DNA of 64,000 nucleotides from Pseudomonas asiatica (lineage in GTDB: Bacteria > Pseudomonadota > Gammaproteobacteria > Pseudomonadales > Pseudomonadaceae), in contig NZ_BLJF01000001.1 of assembly GCF_009932335.1 (NCBI RefSeq), positions 2,852,001 through 2,916,000 on the forward strand. The letters are read 5' to 3'. A program made the position numbers and the translations under genes. The notes beneath the pieces are model-generated. The model was not told the origin of the DNA and searched no databases. It saw only the letters and a program-made list of their open reading frames with translations. Shown in pieces: positions 32,972 through 45,925 of this stretch (position 1 is the first letter of the stretch; the number at the start of each line of letters is the position of its first letter).

Positions 32972-34255
32972 CTAGGCCGCCAACCGCCCACTGGCAATCG
33001 CCTCCGACGCCGCCAGCATCGCGCGCAGCAACACTGCGCAGCCCGCAGCCAGGTCCTCGGGCGTGGCGTTCTCGATCTCGTTATGGCTGATACCGTTCTC
33101 GCACGGCACGAATATCATCCCCGCCGGCCCCAGTTCGGCCAGGAAGATCGCGTCGTGCCCCGCGCCGCTGACGATGTCCATGTGCGGCAGGCCCAGCGCC
33201 TGCGCCGATTTGCGCACGGCATCGACACAGGCATTGTCGAAGTACAACGCCGGGAAATCAGCCGTAGGCACCAATTCGTGGCTCAGGCCATGCCTGGCAC
33301 AGGTCGCCTCGATCACCGCACGCACATCGGCAATCATCGCATTCAGCTGCTCACCCTCCAGGTGGCGGAAATCCAGGGTCATGCGCACTTCGCCCGGGAT
33401 CACGTTGCGCGAGCCCGGGTAGGCCTGCAGGCACCCCACCGTCCCACAGGCATGGGGCTGGTGGCCGAGGGCGGTGCGGTTGACTGCCTCCACCACTGCC
33501 GCCGCGCCGACCAGGGCGTCCTTGCGCAGGTGCATGGGCGTAGGGCCGGCGTGGGCCTCGACACCGCGCAAGGTCAGGTCGAACCACTTCTGGCCCAGCG
33601 CACCCAGCACCACGCCGATGGTCTTGGCCTGATCTTCGAGGATCGGGCCCTGCTCGATATGCGCTTCGAAGTAGGCACCCACCGGGTGGCCTGATACGGC
33701 GCGCGGGCCGGCGTAGCCGATGGCGTTCAACGCCTCACCAACACTGACACCCTGGGCGTCGCGCTTGGCCAGGGTTTCCTCCAGCGTGAACTTGCCGGCG
33801 AACACCCCGGAGCCCATCATGCACGGCGCAAAGCGCGAGCCTTCCTCGTTGGTCCACACCACCACTTCCAGCGGTGCTTCGGTTTCCACGCCGAGATCGT
33901 TGAGGGTACGAATTACCTCCAGCCCGGCCATCACCCCGAAGCAACCGTCGAACTTGCCACCGGTGGGCTGGGTGTCGATATGGCTGCCGGTCATCACCGG
34001 GGGCAGCTTGGGGTTACGCCCAGGGCGACGGGCGAAGATGTTGCCGACGGCGTCGATGGTGACCGTGCAACCGGCGGCCTCGCACCACTGCACGAACAGG
34101 TCGCGGGCCTGACGGTCGAGGTCGGTCAGGGCCAGGCGGCACACGCCGCCCTTGGCGGTGGCACCGAGGCGGGCCAGGTCCATCAGGGACTGCCACAGGC
34201 GGGTGCTGTCGATGTGGTGGGCGGTGGTCTTCAGGATCTCTTTGACTGGGGTCAC
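32972..34255 (-). CDS. Zn-dependent N-carbamoyl-beta-alanine amidohydrolase (ureidopropionase type)
   Basis: This M20-family enzyme opens N-carbamoyl-beta-alanine to beta-alanine, CO2 and ammonia, the last step of reductive pyrimidine breakdown. The 427-residue frame starts at ATG 34255. Metal ligands sit in GSHIDTQPTGGKFDGCFG (His and Asp), TNEEGSRFAPCMMGSG (Glu-Glu) and EAHIEQGPILE (His). The dimerisation-domain substrate residues (LRKDALVGAAA) and the C-terminal SGAGHDAIFLAELG are present. The genes for the two preceding steps, dihydropyrimidinase and dihydropyrimidine dehydrogenase, are nearby, which supports this substrate over hydantoin-derived carbamoyl amino acids. Confidence 0.9.
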   Translation of the reverse strand: MTPVKEILKTTAHHIDSTRLWQSLMDLARLGATAKGGVCRLALTDLDRQARDLFVQWCEAAGCTVTIDAVGNIFARRPGRNPKLPPVMTGSHIDTQPTGGKFDGCFGVMAGLEVIRTLNDLGVETEAPLEVVVWTNEEGSRFAPCMMGSGVFAGKFTLEETLAKRDAQGVSVGEALNAIGYAGPRAVSGHPVGAYFEAHIEQGPILEDQAKTIGVVLGALGQKWFDLTLRGVEAHAGPTPMHLRKDALVGAAAVVEAVNRTALGHQPHACGTVGCLQAYPGSRNVIPGEVRMTLDFRHLEGEQLNAMIADVRAVIEATCARHGLSHELVPTADFPALYFDNACVDAVRKSAQALGLPHMDIVSGAGHDAIFLAELGPAGMIFVPCENGISHNEIENATPEDLAAGCAVLLRAMLAASEAIASGRLAA

Positions 34256-34284
34256 GGGTTTCTCCTTCAGGCTTTTTGTTGTCT

Positions 34285-34382
34285 GTGCCGCCTCTTCGCG
34301 GGCATGCCCGCTCCCACAGGATCACCACAGGTCTGGAAAACCGTGCAGTACCTGTGGGAGCGGGCGAGCCCGCGAAGAAGCC
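34285..34382. repeat. REP-like inverted pair, class A
   Basis: GCCGCCTCTTCGCGGGCATGCCC...TCCCACAG and CTGTGGGAGCGGGCGAGCCCGCGAAGAAGCC lie between the amidohydrolase and the permease gene, inside a likely operon; they may lower downstream expression. Confidence 0.88.
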
Positions 34383-34391
34383 AGCGCGGTC

Positions 34392-35882
34392 TCACGGCAA
34401 GGGCTTGGCCACCCGCGCCGGGCTGCGCGCGACCACACGGGCCAAGAGGTAATACAGCGCCCCACCCAGCAGCGAACCGGTGAACCAACCGTAGTCGTAG
34501 AACCAGCTGAAACTGCTGTTGCCAATCGCCATGACGGTCAGCGCCACCGGCAACGCAAAGGCGGCAAAACCGGCCCAGTTCCATGCCGGGTACACGTCGT
34601 CACGGTACAGCCCGGCCAGGTCCAGCTCCTGCCGGCGGATCAGGAAGTAGTCCACCACCATGATCCCGGCGATCGGCCCCAGCAGGCTCGAATAGCCCAG
34701 CAGCCAGTTGGAATACACGCTCTCCAGGCTCAGGTCGGAAACGATCCAGCCCAGCTTCTTCAGCAGCTCATGGCCCATCAGCGCCAGGCCGATGAAGCCG
34801 GTCAGCCACACCGCGCGGCTGCGCCCGATCAGGCGTGGGGCGATGTTCTGGAAGTCGTTGGTCGGCGACACGATGTTCGCCGCGGTGTTGGTCGACAGCG
34901 TGGCGATCACGATCAGCGCCATGGCCAGGGCCACCCAGAACGGGCTGTGGATCTTGCCGATCAGGCTGACCGGGTCGGACACGGTCTCGCCAACCAGCGA
35001 TGCCGAGGCTGCGGTCAGCACCACGCCCAGCGCAGCAAACAGGAACATGGTCAGCGGCAAGCCGAAGATCTGCCCGAGAATCTGGTCCTTCTGGCTGCGG
35101 GCATAGCGGCTGAAGTCGGGGATGTTCAGCGATAGCGTGGCCCAGAAACCGACCATGGCGGTAAGCCCGGCGCAGAAGTAGCCGAGCATGTTCGCCCCTT
35201 CCGGGCGCTTGGGCGGCTGGGCCAGCAATTCGGTCATCGACATGTGCGGCAAGGCCCAGAACAGCAGGCCGACACCCACGGCCACCAGCAGCGGTGCCGA
35301 CAGCGTTTCGAGCCACTTGATCGACTCGGCGCCACGCAGCACCACCCACAGGTTCAGGCACCAGAAGATCATGAAGCCGATCACCTCGCCGGTGCCGCCC
35401 AGGGCCTTCCAGCCGTCGAACACCGAGCCAAGGAACAGGTGGATGGCCAGGCCACCGAACATGGTCTGGATGCCGAACCAGCCACAGGCGACCACCGCCC
35501 GGATCAGGCATGGCACGTTTGAGCCGAGTATGCCGAACGACGAACGCAGCAGCACCGGGAACGGAATGCCATACTTGGTGCCAGGGAAGGCGTTGAGGGT
35601 GAGCGGGATCAGAACGATCAGGTTGGCCAGCAGAATAGCCAGCAAGGCCTCGCCCACGCTGAGGCCGAAGTAGGCAGTGAGCACGCCGCCGAGGGTGTAG
35701 GTGGGCACGCAGATGGACATGCCCACCCACAGGGCGGTGATGTGCCATTTGTTCCAGGTGCGCTGGTGCACCTTGGTCGGGGCGATGTCGTGGTTGTAGC
35801 GCGGGCTGTCGAGGACATCGCTACCTTCGGACAGCTCGAACAGGCCATCGCGCTCGACCACTTCCGATCTGCTCTGCTGCAT
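34392..35882 (-). CDS. NCS1 nucleobase/hydantoin permease
   Basis: This is a 496-residue inner-membrane transporter with 12 predicted hydrophobic spans. NCS1 signatures include NKWHITALWVGMSICVPTYTL in the first span region, GTKYGIPFPVLLRSSFGILG and SLNIPDFSRYARSQKDQ. Members import uracil, allantoin, cytosine or hydantoins with Na+ or H+. The location, divergent from dihydropyrimidinase and upstream of the amidohydrolase, points to a pyrimidine or dihydropyrimidine. It begins the leftward arm of the divergent locus, with the ATG at 35882. Confidence 0.9.
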   Translation of the reverse strand: MQQSRSEVVERDGLFELSEGSDVLDSPRYNHDIAPTKVHQRTWNKWHITALWVGMSICVPTYTLGGVLTAYFGLSVGEALLAILLANLIVLIPLTLNAFPGTKYGIPFPVLLRSSFGILGSNVPCLIRAVVACGWFGIQTMFGGLAIHLFLGSVFDGWKALGGTGEVIGFMIFWCLNLWVVLRGAESIKWLETLSAPLLVAVGVGLLFWALPHMSMTELLAQPPKRPEGANMLGYFCAGLTAMVGFWATLSLNIPDFSRYARSQKDQILGQIFGLPLTMFLFAALGVVLTAASASLVGETVSDPVSLIGKIHSPFWVALAMALIVIATLSTNTAANIVSPTNDFQNIAPRLIGRSRAVWLTGFIGLALMGHELLKKLGWIVSDLSLESVYSNWLLGYSSLLGPIAGIMVVDYFLIRRQELDLAGLYRDDVYPAWNWAGFAAFALPVALTVMAIGNSSFSWFYDYGWFTGSLLGGALYYLLARVVARSPARVAKPLP

Positions 35883-35962
35883 GGGGGCTTTCTCCAGATT
35901 TTCTTCTAGTTGTTGCCCATCGGGCTGATGCGATGGCCGGAGTACTCACGGTTCATGTGCTT

Positions 35963-35983
35963 GAAAATCTCGACCAGATTTTC
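35963..35983. promoter_or_regulatory. Inverted repeat GAAAATCT-N5-AGATTTTC
   Basis: Perfect 8-bp half sites, 81 bp upstream of the permease ATG, with a third half site (AGATTTTC) at 35896-35903. Candidate operator for the locus regulator; the binding protein is not known. Confidence 0.5.
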
Positions 35984-36044
35984 ATCTTGTCAAGTAAGTC
36001 AAAGCATCAGAAAGCTACGCAGTCAGCACTAATAATTAAATTAA

Positions 36045-36085
36045 CCCATTAATTTCAATCACTTAAAAACCACAAAATTAATGGG
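36045..36085. promoter_or_regulatory. Long-spaced 11-bp inverted repeat CCCATTAATTT / AAATTAATGGG
   Basis: Two perfect 11-mers face each other with 19 bp between them, so their centres are 30 bp apart, about three helical turns. This favours two dimers or a looping regulator on one DNA face rather than a simple single dimer site. Confidence 0.55.
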
Positions 36086-36130
36086 AAAATTTTCTTGCTG
36101 AATCCCGGATCAGCATCTAGCCTCGAATCT

Positions 36131-36144
36131 TGTCAGGCCTGACA
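36131..36144. promoter_or_regulatory. Perfect 14-bp palindrome TGTCAGGCCTGACA
   Basis: This GC-centred palindrome lies 80 bp before the dihydropyrimidinase ATG, at a position fitting a TetR- or GntR-type operator. It resembles neither the REP repeats nor the AT-rich sites to its left. The RutR-like repressor gene at 40619-41239 is the nearest candidate binder. Confidence 0.5.
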
Positions 36145-36151
36145 GGATTAA

Positions 36152-37663
<1,512 letters not shown>

Positions 37664-37668
37664 AGCCA

Positions 37669-37773
37669 TTGGGGCTGCTGCGCAGCCCATCGCGACACAA
37701 GGCCGCTCCTACAGGAGTGCGCGGTTCCTTGTAGGAGCGGCCTTGTGTCGCGATGGGGCGCGCAGCGGCCCCA
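37669..37773. repeat. REP-like inverted pair, class B
   Basis: ATCGCGACACAAGGCCGCTCC and GGAGCGGCCTTGTGTCGCGAT arms, framed by GGGGCTGC...GCAGCCC and GGGGCGCGC...GCGGCCCC. It interrupts the hydA-preT gap within a likely operon. Confidence 0.9.
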
Positions 37774-37828
37774 GAAACCACCGCAATGCTTGTCGCCTGC
37801 ATCCATAAAAAATAGAGAGGCTACAACC

Positions 37829-39196
37829 GTGATCGACGCCCTGAACCACTTGCCGCGCCCACGGGCCGGCGCCGACCAGCTGGCCGAGCGCTTCAGCGAC
37901 CTGGCCCCACCCCTCACCGCCCGCCAGGCCGCCGTCGAAAGCGCACGCTGCCTGTATTGCTATGACGCCCCCTGCGTCAACGCTTGCCCCAGTGACATCG
38001 ACATCCCGTCGTTCATCCACCGCATCAGCGACGAAAACCTGCAAGGCGCCGCCGAGCGCATCCTCTCGGCCAACATCCTCGGCGGCAGTTGCGCCCGCGT
38101 CTGCCCCACCGAAATCCTTTGCCAGCAAGCCTGCGTGCGCAACAACGCGCAGGAATGCGCACCGGTGCTGATCGGCCAGCTGCAGCGCTATGCTCTGGAC
38201 AACGCCCACTTCACCGAGCACCCGTTCCAGCGCTCGCCGGCCACCGGCAAGCGCATCGCCGTGGTCGGTGCCGGCCCTGCCGGGCTGTCGTGTGCCCACC
38301 GCCTGGCCATGCACGGGCATGATGTGGTGGTGTTCGAGGCCAGCGACAAGGCCGGTGGCCTCAACGAGTACGGAATCGCCCGCTACAAGCTGGTGGACGA
38401 CTATGCCCAGCGTGAAGTGGAATTCCTGCTCGGCATCGGCGGCATCGAGATCCGCCATGGCCAGCGCCTGGGCAGCAACTTTGGCCTGGGCGAGCTGCGC
38501 GACCAATTCGACGCAGTGTTCCTCGGCCTGGGCCTGAATGCCGTGCGCCAGCTCGGCCTGCCTGATGAAGAAGCCCCCGGCCTGCTCGCCGCCACCGCAT
38601 ACATACGCGAACTGCGCCAGGCCGACGACCTGAACCAGTTGCCCCTCGCCGACCGCTGCCTGGTGATCGGCGCCGGCAACACCGCGATCGACATGGCCGT
38701 GCAGATGAGCCGCTTGGGTGCCCGCGACGTCAACCTGGTGTACCGCCGTGGCCATGCCGACATGGGCGCCACCGGCCACGAGCAGGACATCGCCAAGGCC
38801 AACCAGGTGCGCCTGCATACCTGGGCCCGCCCCGATGCCGTGTTGCTGGACGACAGCGGCAAGGTGCGCGGTATGCGCTTTGCCCGCACCGAGCTGGCAG
38901 ACGGCCGCCTGCGCGACACCGGCGAAACCTTCGAACTGGCTGCCGATGCCATCTTCAAGGCCATCGGCCAACGCTTCGACGACGCCAGCCTCGTCGACCC
39001 GGTGGCCGCACAACTGGCGCGCGACGGCGAGCGCATCCGCGTCGACGAAACGATGCAGACCAGCCTGCCGGGCGTCTATGCCGGCGGCGACTGCACCGCC
39101 CTGGGCCAGGACCTTACCGTCCAGGCCGTGCAACACGGCAAGCTGGCCGCCGAAGCCATCCATGCCCAACTCATGCTCAACGTGGAGGCTGCGTAA
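37829..39196 (+). CDS. preT: Dihydropyrimidine dehydrogenase subunit PreT (flavin/iron-sulfur)
   Basis: PreT supplies electrons from NAD(P)H to PreA for reduction of uracil and thymine. The GTG at 37829 (reading MIDALNHLPRPRAGAD) has AGAGAGG 8 nt upstream and gives 455 residues. The N-terminal domain carries cysteines for two iron-sulfur clusters (CLYCYDAPCVNACP and CARVCPTEILCQQAC). VVGAGPAGLSCAHRLA binds FAD and VIGAGNTAIDMAVQMSRLG binds NAD(P). GVYAGGDCTALGQDLTVQAVQHGK closes the FAD site. preA begins at the very next base after the stop, so they form a translationally coupled pair. Confidence 0.95.
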   Translation: MIDALNHLPRPRAGADQLAERFSDLAPPLTARQAAVESARCLYCYDAPCVNACPSDIDIPSFIHRISDENLQGAAERILSANILGGSCARVCPTEILCQQACVRNNAQECAPVLIGQLQRYALDNAHFTEHPFQRSPATGKRIAVVGAGPAGLSCAHRLAMHGHDVVVFEASDKAGGLNEYGIARYKLVDDYAQREVEFLLGIGGIEIRHGQRLGSNFGLGELRDQFDAVFLGLGLNAVRQLGLPDEEAPGLLAATAYIRELRQADDLNQLPLADRCLVIGAGNTAIDMAVQMSRLGARDVNLVYRRGHADMGATGHEQDIAKANQVRLHTWARPDAVLLDDSGKVRGMRFARTELADGRLRDTGETFELAADAIFKAIGQRFDDASLVDPVAAQLARDGERIRVDETMQTSLPGVYAGGDCTALGQDLTVQAVQHGKLAAEAIHAQLMLNVEAA

Positions 39197-40471
39197 ATGG
39201 CCGACCTGTCCATCGAATTTGCCGGCATCAAGGCACCCAACCCCTTCTGGCTGGCCTCCGCTCCGCCAACCGACAAGGCCTACAACGTGGTCCGCGCCTT
39301 CGAGGCCGGCTGGGGTGGCGTAGTGTGGAAAACACTCGGTGAAGACCCGGCGGCAGTCAACGTGTCGTCGCGCTACTCGGCGCATTACGGCCCCAACCGC
39401 CAGGTGCAGGGCATCAACAACATCGAGCTCATCACCGACCGCTCACTGGACATCAACCTGCGCGAAATCACCCAGGTGAAGAAGGACTGGCCCGACCGCG
39501 CACTGATCGTGTCGCTGATGGTGCCCTGCGTGGAAGACTCGTGGAAGTTCATACTGCCGCTGGTGGAAGCCACCGGGGCCGATGGCATCGAACTGAATTT
39601 CGGCTGCCCGCACGGCATGCCGGAGCGCGGCATGGGCGCGGCGGTCGGCCAGGTGCCGGAGTACGTGGAAATGGTCACCCGCTGGTGCAAGACGTACTGC
39701 TCGCTGCCGGTGATCGTCAAACTCACGCCGAACATCACCGATATCCGCCAGTCGGCCCGCGCCGCGCACCGTGGCGGGGCGGATGCGGTGTCGTTGATCA
39801 ATACCATCAACTCGATCACCAGCGTCGACCTCGATCGCATGGTCGCCCACCCCATCGTTGGCGACCAGAGCACCCATGGTGGTTATTGCGGTTCGGCGGT
39901 GAAGCCGATTGCCCTGAACATGGTCGCGGAAATCGCCCGCGACCCGCAAACGCTCGGCTTGCCCATCTGTGGTATTGGCGGCATAGGCAGTTGGCGTGAC
40001 GCAGCCGAGTTCATGGCCCTGGGCAGTGGCGCTGTACAGGTGTGCACGGCAGCGATGCTGCACGGCTTCCGCATCGTCGAGGACATGAAGGACGGCCTGG
40101 CGCGCTGGATGGACCAGCACGGGCACCCCAACATCGAAGCGTTCCGCGGCCAGGCGGTGGGGCATACCACCGACTGGAAGTACCTGGACATGAACTACAA
40201 GTCGGTGGCGCACATCGACCAGCAAGCATGCATAGGCTGCGGGCGCTGCCACATTGCCTGTGAGGACACTTCGCACCAGGCGATTGCCAGTACGTTGCAG
40301 GCTGACGGGACGCATATCTACAGCGTGATCGAAGAGGAATGCGTGGGCTGCAACCTGTGCCAGATCACCTGCCCGGTGGAGAGCTGCATCGAGATGGTGG
40401 CCCAGGATACCGGCAAGCCGTACCTGAACTGGACGCAGGACCCGCGTAATCCCTACCGCGAGGCCAGTTGA
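39197..40471 (+). CDS. preA: Dihydropyrimidine dehydrogenase subunit PreA
   Basis: PreA is the FMN subunit that reduces uracil or thymine. The 424-residue frame starts at ATG 39197, directly after the preT stop. An N-terminal DHOD-like barrel has ASAPPTDKAYNVVRAFEAGWGG, NFGCPHGMPERGMGAAVGQ (catalytic Cys region) and GIGGIGSWRDAAEFMALGSGAVQVCTA for FMN phosphate. The tail has a two-cluster ferredoxin: CIGCGRCHIACEDTS and CVGCNLCQITCPVESC. The domain set equals E. coli PreA and the matching halves of mammalian DPD. Confidence 0.96.
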   Translation: MADLSIEFAGIKAPNPFWLASAPPTDKAYNVVRAFEAGWGGVVWKTLGEDPAAVNVSSRYSAHYGPNRQVQGINNIELITDRSLDINLREITQVKKDWPDRALIVSLMVPCVEDSWKFILPLVEATGADGIELNFGCPHGMPERGMGAAVGQVPEYVEMVTRWCKTYCSLPVIVKLTPNITDIRQSARAAHRGGADAVSLINTINSITSVDLDRMVAHPIVGDQSTHGGYCGSAVKPIALNMVAEIARDPQTLGLPICGIGGIGSWRDAAEFMALGSGAVQVCTAAMLHGFRIVEDMKDGLARWMDQHGHPNIEAFRGQAVGHTTDWKYLDMNYKSVAHIDQQACIGCGRCHIACEDTSHQAIASTLQADGTHIYSVIEEECVGCNLCQITCPVESCIEMVAQDTGKPYLNWTQDPRNPYREAS

Positions 40472-40475
40472 GGCA

Positions 40476-40598
40476 ATTGGGGCTGCCTTGCAGCCCTTCG
40501 CGGGCACGCCCGCTCCCACAGGGATCGCGCCGCTTGGGAGGGCAGCGAAACACCTGTGGGAGCGGGCGTGCCCGCGAAGGGCCGCAAAGCGGCCCCAA
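40476..40598. repeat. REP-like inverted pair, class A
   Basis: GGGGCTGC...GCAGCCCTTCGCGGGCACGCCCGC and GCGGGCGTGCCCGCGAAGGGCCGC...GCGGCCCC arms around CTCCCACAG / CTGTGGGAG. It separates convergent preA and the TetR gene. Confidence 0.9.
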
Positions 40599-40618
40599 TC
40601 GCTCAGCGTACACCGACC

Positions 40619-41239
40619 TCAAGGCTCCAGCCCGATCCCCCGCAAGATCACGCTGGTCACCGTCTGCACGGCATTTTCAAAGGCCATGTCCGACAACGCC
40701 TCCCCGCCATTGAGCAACGTCACCTGGTAACCAAAGTCGGCATAGTGCTGGGTCGAGGCCCAGATCATGTACAAAAGTGCCGACGGCTCCACCGGCAGGA
40801 TGCGCCCCTCCTCCACCCAGCGGCGGATCTTGGCTTCCTTCAACTTGGCCCAGGGCACCAGGCTTTCATCCAGGTTCACCCCCAGCACCGGCGCCCCATG
40901 CAGCATCTCTTCGGCCCAGATCTTCGAGCCCAGCGGCCGCGAGCGCGAGTGGCCCATCTTCGCCCGGATGTAACTGGTCAGCACCACGCGCGGGTCGTCG
41001 AAGTTCTCGAAGCACAGCGCGTCCTGCTTCCACACATCCAGCAGGTCCTGCAGCACTGCGCGGAACAGATCGTCCTTGGTGCTGAAGTAATAATGCAGGT
41101 TGGAACGCGGCAGCTCGGCCTGCTCGGCGATATCACCCATCGACGTGGCGCCGTAGCCCTTCTCGGCGAACACCTTTTCCGCCGCCTGCAGGATCTTCTC
41201 GATATTGCGCCGGCGGATTTCGATCTTGTGATTGGCCAT
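40619..41239 (-). CDS. TetR-family regulator, RutR-like
   Basis: This is a 206-residue repressor. The N-terminal HTH covers ILQAAEKVFAEKGYGATSMGDIAEQAELPRSNLHYYF. The C-terminal half contains the string MIWASTQHYADF, identical to one in E. coli RutR, the uracil-responsive regulator of pyrimidine use, plus AEEMLHGAPVLGVNL. The position, convergent with preA and next to the catabolic genes, fits a uracil or thymine sensor controlling the divergent promoter. The ATG at 41239 (MANHKIEIRR) overlaps the stop of a 32-codon upstream ORF in a TGATG arrangement and has no ribosome site of its own. An alternative start at 41257 would reach further into that ORF. Confidence 0.88.
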   Translation of the reverse strand: MANHKIEIRRRNIEKILQAAEKVFAEKGYGATSMGDIAEQAELPRSNLHYYFSTKDDLFRAVLQDLLDVWKQDALCFENFDDPRVVLTSYIRAKMGHSRSRPLGSKIWAEEMLHGAPVLGVNLDESLVPWAKLKEAKIRRWVEEGRILPVEPSALLYMIWASTQHYADFGYQVTLLNGGEALSDMAFENAVQTVTSVILRGIGLEP

Positions 41240-41337
41240 CAGGCTTGGGCCGTCCACACCGCCAGCTCATAACCGTCTGGGTAGATGAAATTGAACTCGA
41301 TGTTGTCGATCTGCCGATCAGTACCGCGAATGCCCAT
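41239..41337 (-). CDS. Short 32-residue ORF translationally coupled to tetR
   Basis: On the minus strand, ATG at 41337 begins a frame of 32 residues starting MGIRGTDRQIDNIEFNFIYP and ending ELAVWTAQA. Its TGA stop shares the A of the tetR ATG (TGATG). GGAG lies 6-7 nt before the ATG, whereas tetR has no site of its own, so tetR translation likely depends on reading this ORF. I do not recognise the peptide. It could be a leader peptide, a small protein, or the stump of a larger lost gene. Confidence 0.6.
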   Translation of the reverse strand: MGIRGTDRQIDNIEFNFIYPDGYELAVWTAQA

Positions 41338-41399
41338 GTGTGCTCCGTGCCGAAGGGGTATGCCCTAGTCTACTCCGCTTACTCCAAGCCAGCGCAATC

Positions 41400-41446
41400 C
41401 CTGTAGGAGCGGCCTTGTGTCGCGAAAGGGGTGCGTAGCGCCCCCG
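41400..41446. repeat. Single REP arm, class B
   Basis: TGTAGGAGCGGCCTTGTGTCGCG is followed by GGGGTGCG-TAGC-GCCCCC. The opposing arm found in other class B loci is absent. Confidence 0.8.
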
Positions 41447-41498
41447 GGATTTCAGCCTCACTGCATGAATTGCCGGGGCTGCCGGCGAGACCGCCACC

Positions 41499-43295
41499 TT
41501 AGCCACAACTCGCCCGATCACGCACCGGGCACTGTGCGCGGTGCAGGTTCAGTGCGGTGTTGATGATGCCGATATGGCTGAATGCCTGGGGGAAGTTGCC
41601 AAGCATGCGCTGGCCCGCCGGGTCGTACTGTTCGGCCAGCAGGCCAACGTCGTTGCACAGGCCGGTCAGGCGTTCGTAAAGTGCCTGCGCTTGTGCCTGG
41701 CGGCCCAGCAATACATACACGTCGGCCAGCCAGAACGAACACACCAGGAAGGTGCCCTCCCCTGGAGTCAGGCCATCGCTACAGCTGTCGCTGTCATAGC
41801 GCAGCAGAAGACCGTTTTTCATCAGGCGCTGTTCGACCTGTTCAAGCGTGCGCAAAAAGCGTGGGTCATCAGCCGGCAGGAAGCCGGTCAGGGCAATCTG
41901 CAACAAACTGGCGTCCATCTCGGTCGAGCCATAGGCCTGGACGAAAAAACGGCCGCTGGGGTCCAGACCCCGCGCGCATACTTCACGACGAATCTCGTCA
42001 GCCACCTGGCGGTAGTGCTGCCCACGCTCGCGGCCTTCCTCGGTGGTGTCGGCCAGCCCTGCGGCACGGTCGAAGGCAACCCAGGCCATGACCTTGGAGT
42101 GCACGAACTGCTGCCGGCCGCCGCGCACTTCCCAGATGCCCTCGTCCGGCTGGCGCCAGATGCGCTCGACGTAAGGCAGGATCAGACGTGAGATGGCGGC
42201 GCTACGTGGATGGCGGGGCAAGCCCCCCTTTATTGCCTGGGTCATGGCATCGGCGAGTTCGCCGTAGATGTCCAGTTGCATCTGCCCTGACGCTGCGTTG
42301 CCCACCCGCACCGGTTGCGAGTGCTCGTAGCCGGCCAGCCACGGCAAGGTGTATTCCTGCAGGTCGCGCTCACCGGCCAGGCCGTACATGATCTGCATCT
42401 GCTCGGGGTTGCCGGCCACCGAGCGCAACAGCCATTCCCGCCAGGCCTGGGCTTCGTCGAAGTAGCCGAGGTTCATGAAGGCCAGCAGGGTCATGGTCGC
42501 GTCGCGCAGCCAACAGAAGCGGTAGTCCCAGTTGCGCTCGTGGCCGATGCGCTCGGGCAGCGAGGTGGTGACGGCGGCAACGATGCCGCCGGTGGGCGCG
42601 TAGGTCATGGCCTTGAGGGTCAGCAGCGAACGGCGCACCAGGGCGGAATATGGGCCCACCTGTGGGCAGCGGGCGGCGAAGGCCCGCCATTGGTCGATGG
42701 TCTGCGCCAGCGCTTGGTCGATATCACAGCCGGGCTGCATCGGCAGGTGCGAGGGCTGGTGGCGCAGGCTGAACACCTGGCGTTCGCCCGCGCCAACGCG
42801 AAAGCGGGCGACCGTGTGCTGGTCACGGGCATGCGGGGGGACGGTGCTGCACAGGATCAGCCGGTCGGGGCCGGCGACGGCGCTGAGGGTCAGCGGGTCC
42901 AGCCGTTCTACCCAGGGCACGCTGCGGCCATAGTCGAAGCGCATCACCAGGTCCATCTCGAAGTTGGTTTCGCCTGCGAGGCCCTCGACGATACGCACCA
43001 GCGAGTTGACCTCGCCCAGCGGCATGAAGTCGAGCACACGGGCGCGGCCGGTGGCGGTGACCCAGGTGGTTTCCAGCACCAAGGTGTCGTCCACATATTG
43101 GCGGCTACTGTATTCGACCGGGTCGCAGGGGGCCAGGCGCCAGCGGCCGTTTTCTTCGTTGCCCAGCAGGGCGGCGAATACCGCGGGGGCGTCGAAGCGT
43201 GGCAGGCACAGCCAGTCGAGCGAGCCATCGCGGCTGACCAGGGCGGCGCTGCGGCAGTTGCCCAGCAGGGCATAGTCTTCGATGTGGGCAGGCAT
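41499..43295 (-). CDS. Glycoside hydrolase family 15 (glucoamylase/trehalase-like)
   Basis: The 598-residue protein has a beta-sandwich N-terminal domain (NCRSAALVSRDGSLDWLCLPRFDAP) and an (alpha/alpha)6 barrel (ERNWDYRFCWLRDATMTLLAFMNLGY; EGIWEVRGG with a probable catalytic Glu; GEGTFLVCSFWLADVYVLLG with the second). No signal peptide is seen, so it is cytoplasmic. Members cleave terminal alpha-glucosidic bonds in maltodextrins or trehalose. Its place beside zwf-gnd and 3 kb from the glycogen genes suggests it supplies glucose to the pentose phosphate route. GGAG precedes ATG 43295. Confidence 0.9.
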   Translation of the reverse strand: MPAHIEDYALLGNCRSAALVSRDGSLDWLCLPRFDAPAVFAALLGNEENGRWRLAPCDPVEYSSRQYVDDTLVLETTWVTATGRARVLDFMPLGEVNSLVRIVEGLAGETNFEMDLVMRFDYGRSVPWVERLDPLTLSAVAGPDRLILCSTVPPHARDQHTVARFRVGAGERQVFSLRHQPSHLPMQPGCDIDQALAQTIDQWRAFAARCPQVGPYSALVRRSLLTLKAMTYAPTGGIVAAVTTSLPERIGHERNWDYRFCWLRDATMTLLAFMNLGYFDEAQAWREWLLRSVAGNPEQMQIMYGLAGERDLQEYTLPWLAGYEHSQPVRVGNAASGQMQLDIYGELADAMTQAIKGGLPRHPRSAAISRLILPYVERIWRQPDEGIWEVRGGRQQFVHSKVMAWVAFDRAAGLADTTEEGRERGQHYRQVADEIRREVCARGLDPSGRFFVQAYGSTEMDASLLQIALTGFLPADDPRFLRTLEQVEQRLMKNGLLLRYDSDSCSDGLTPGEGTFLVCSFWLADVYVLLGRQAQAQALYERLTGLCNDVGLLAEQYDPAGQRMLGNFPQAFSHIGIINTALNLHRAQCPVRDRASCG

Positions 43296-43322
43296 TGGGG
43301 CTCCTTTGTGTGTTTGCCTGTG

Positions 43323-43424
43323 ACGGCCTCTTCGCGGGCACGCCCGCTCCCACAGGTGCACCACAGCCCGTGAAGGCGGTGCAATACCTGTGGGAGCGGG
43401 CGTGCCCGCGAAAGGGCCGGCACA
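43323..43424. repeat. REP-like inverted pair, class A
   Basis: CGGCCTCTTCGCGGGCACGCCCGCTCCCACAG and CTGTGGGAGCGGGCGTGCCCGCGAAAGGGCCGG arms between the GH15 gene and zwf. Confidence 0.9.
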
Positions 43425-43439
43425 GGCTCTACAAAAAAC

Positions 43440-45925
<2,486 letters not shown>

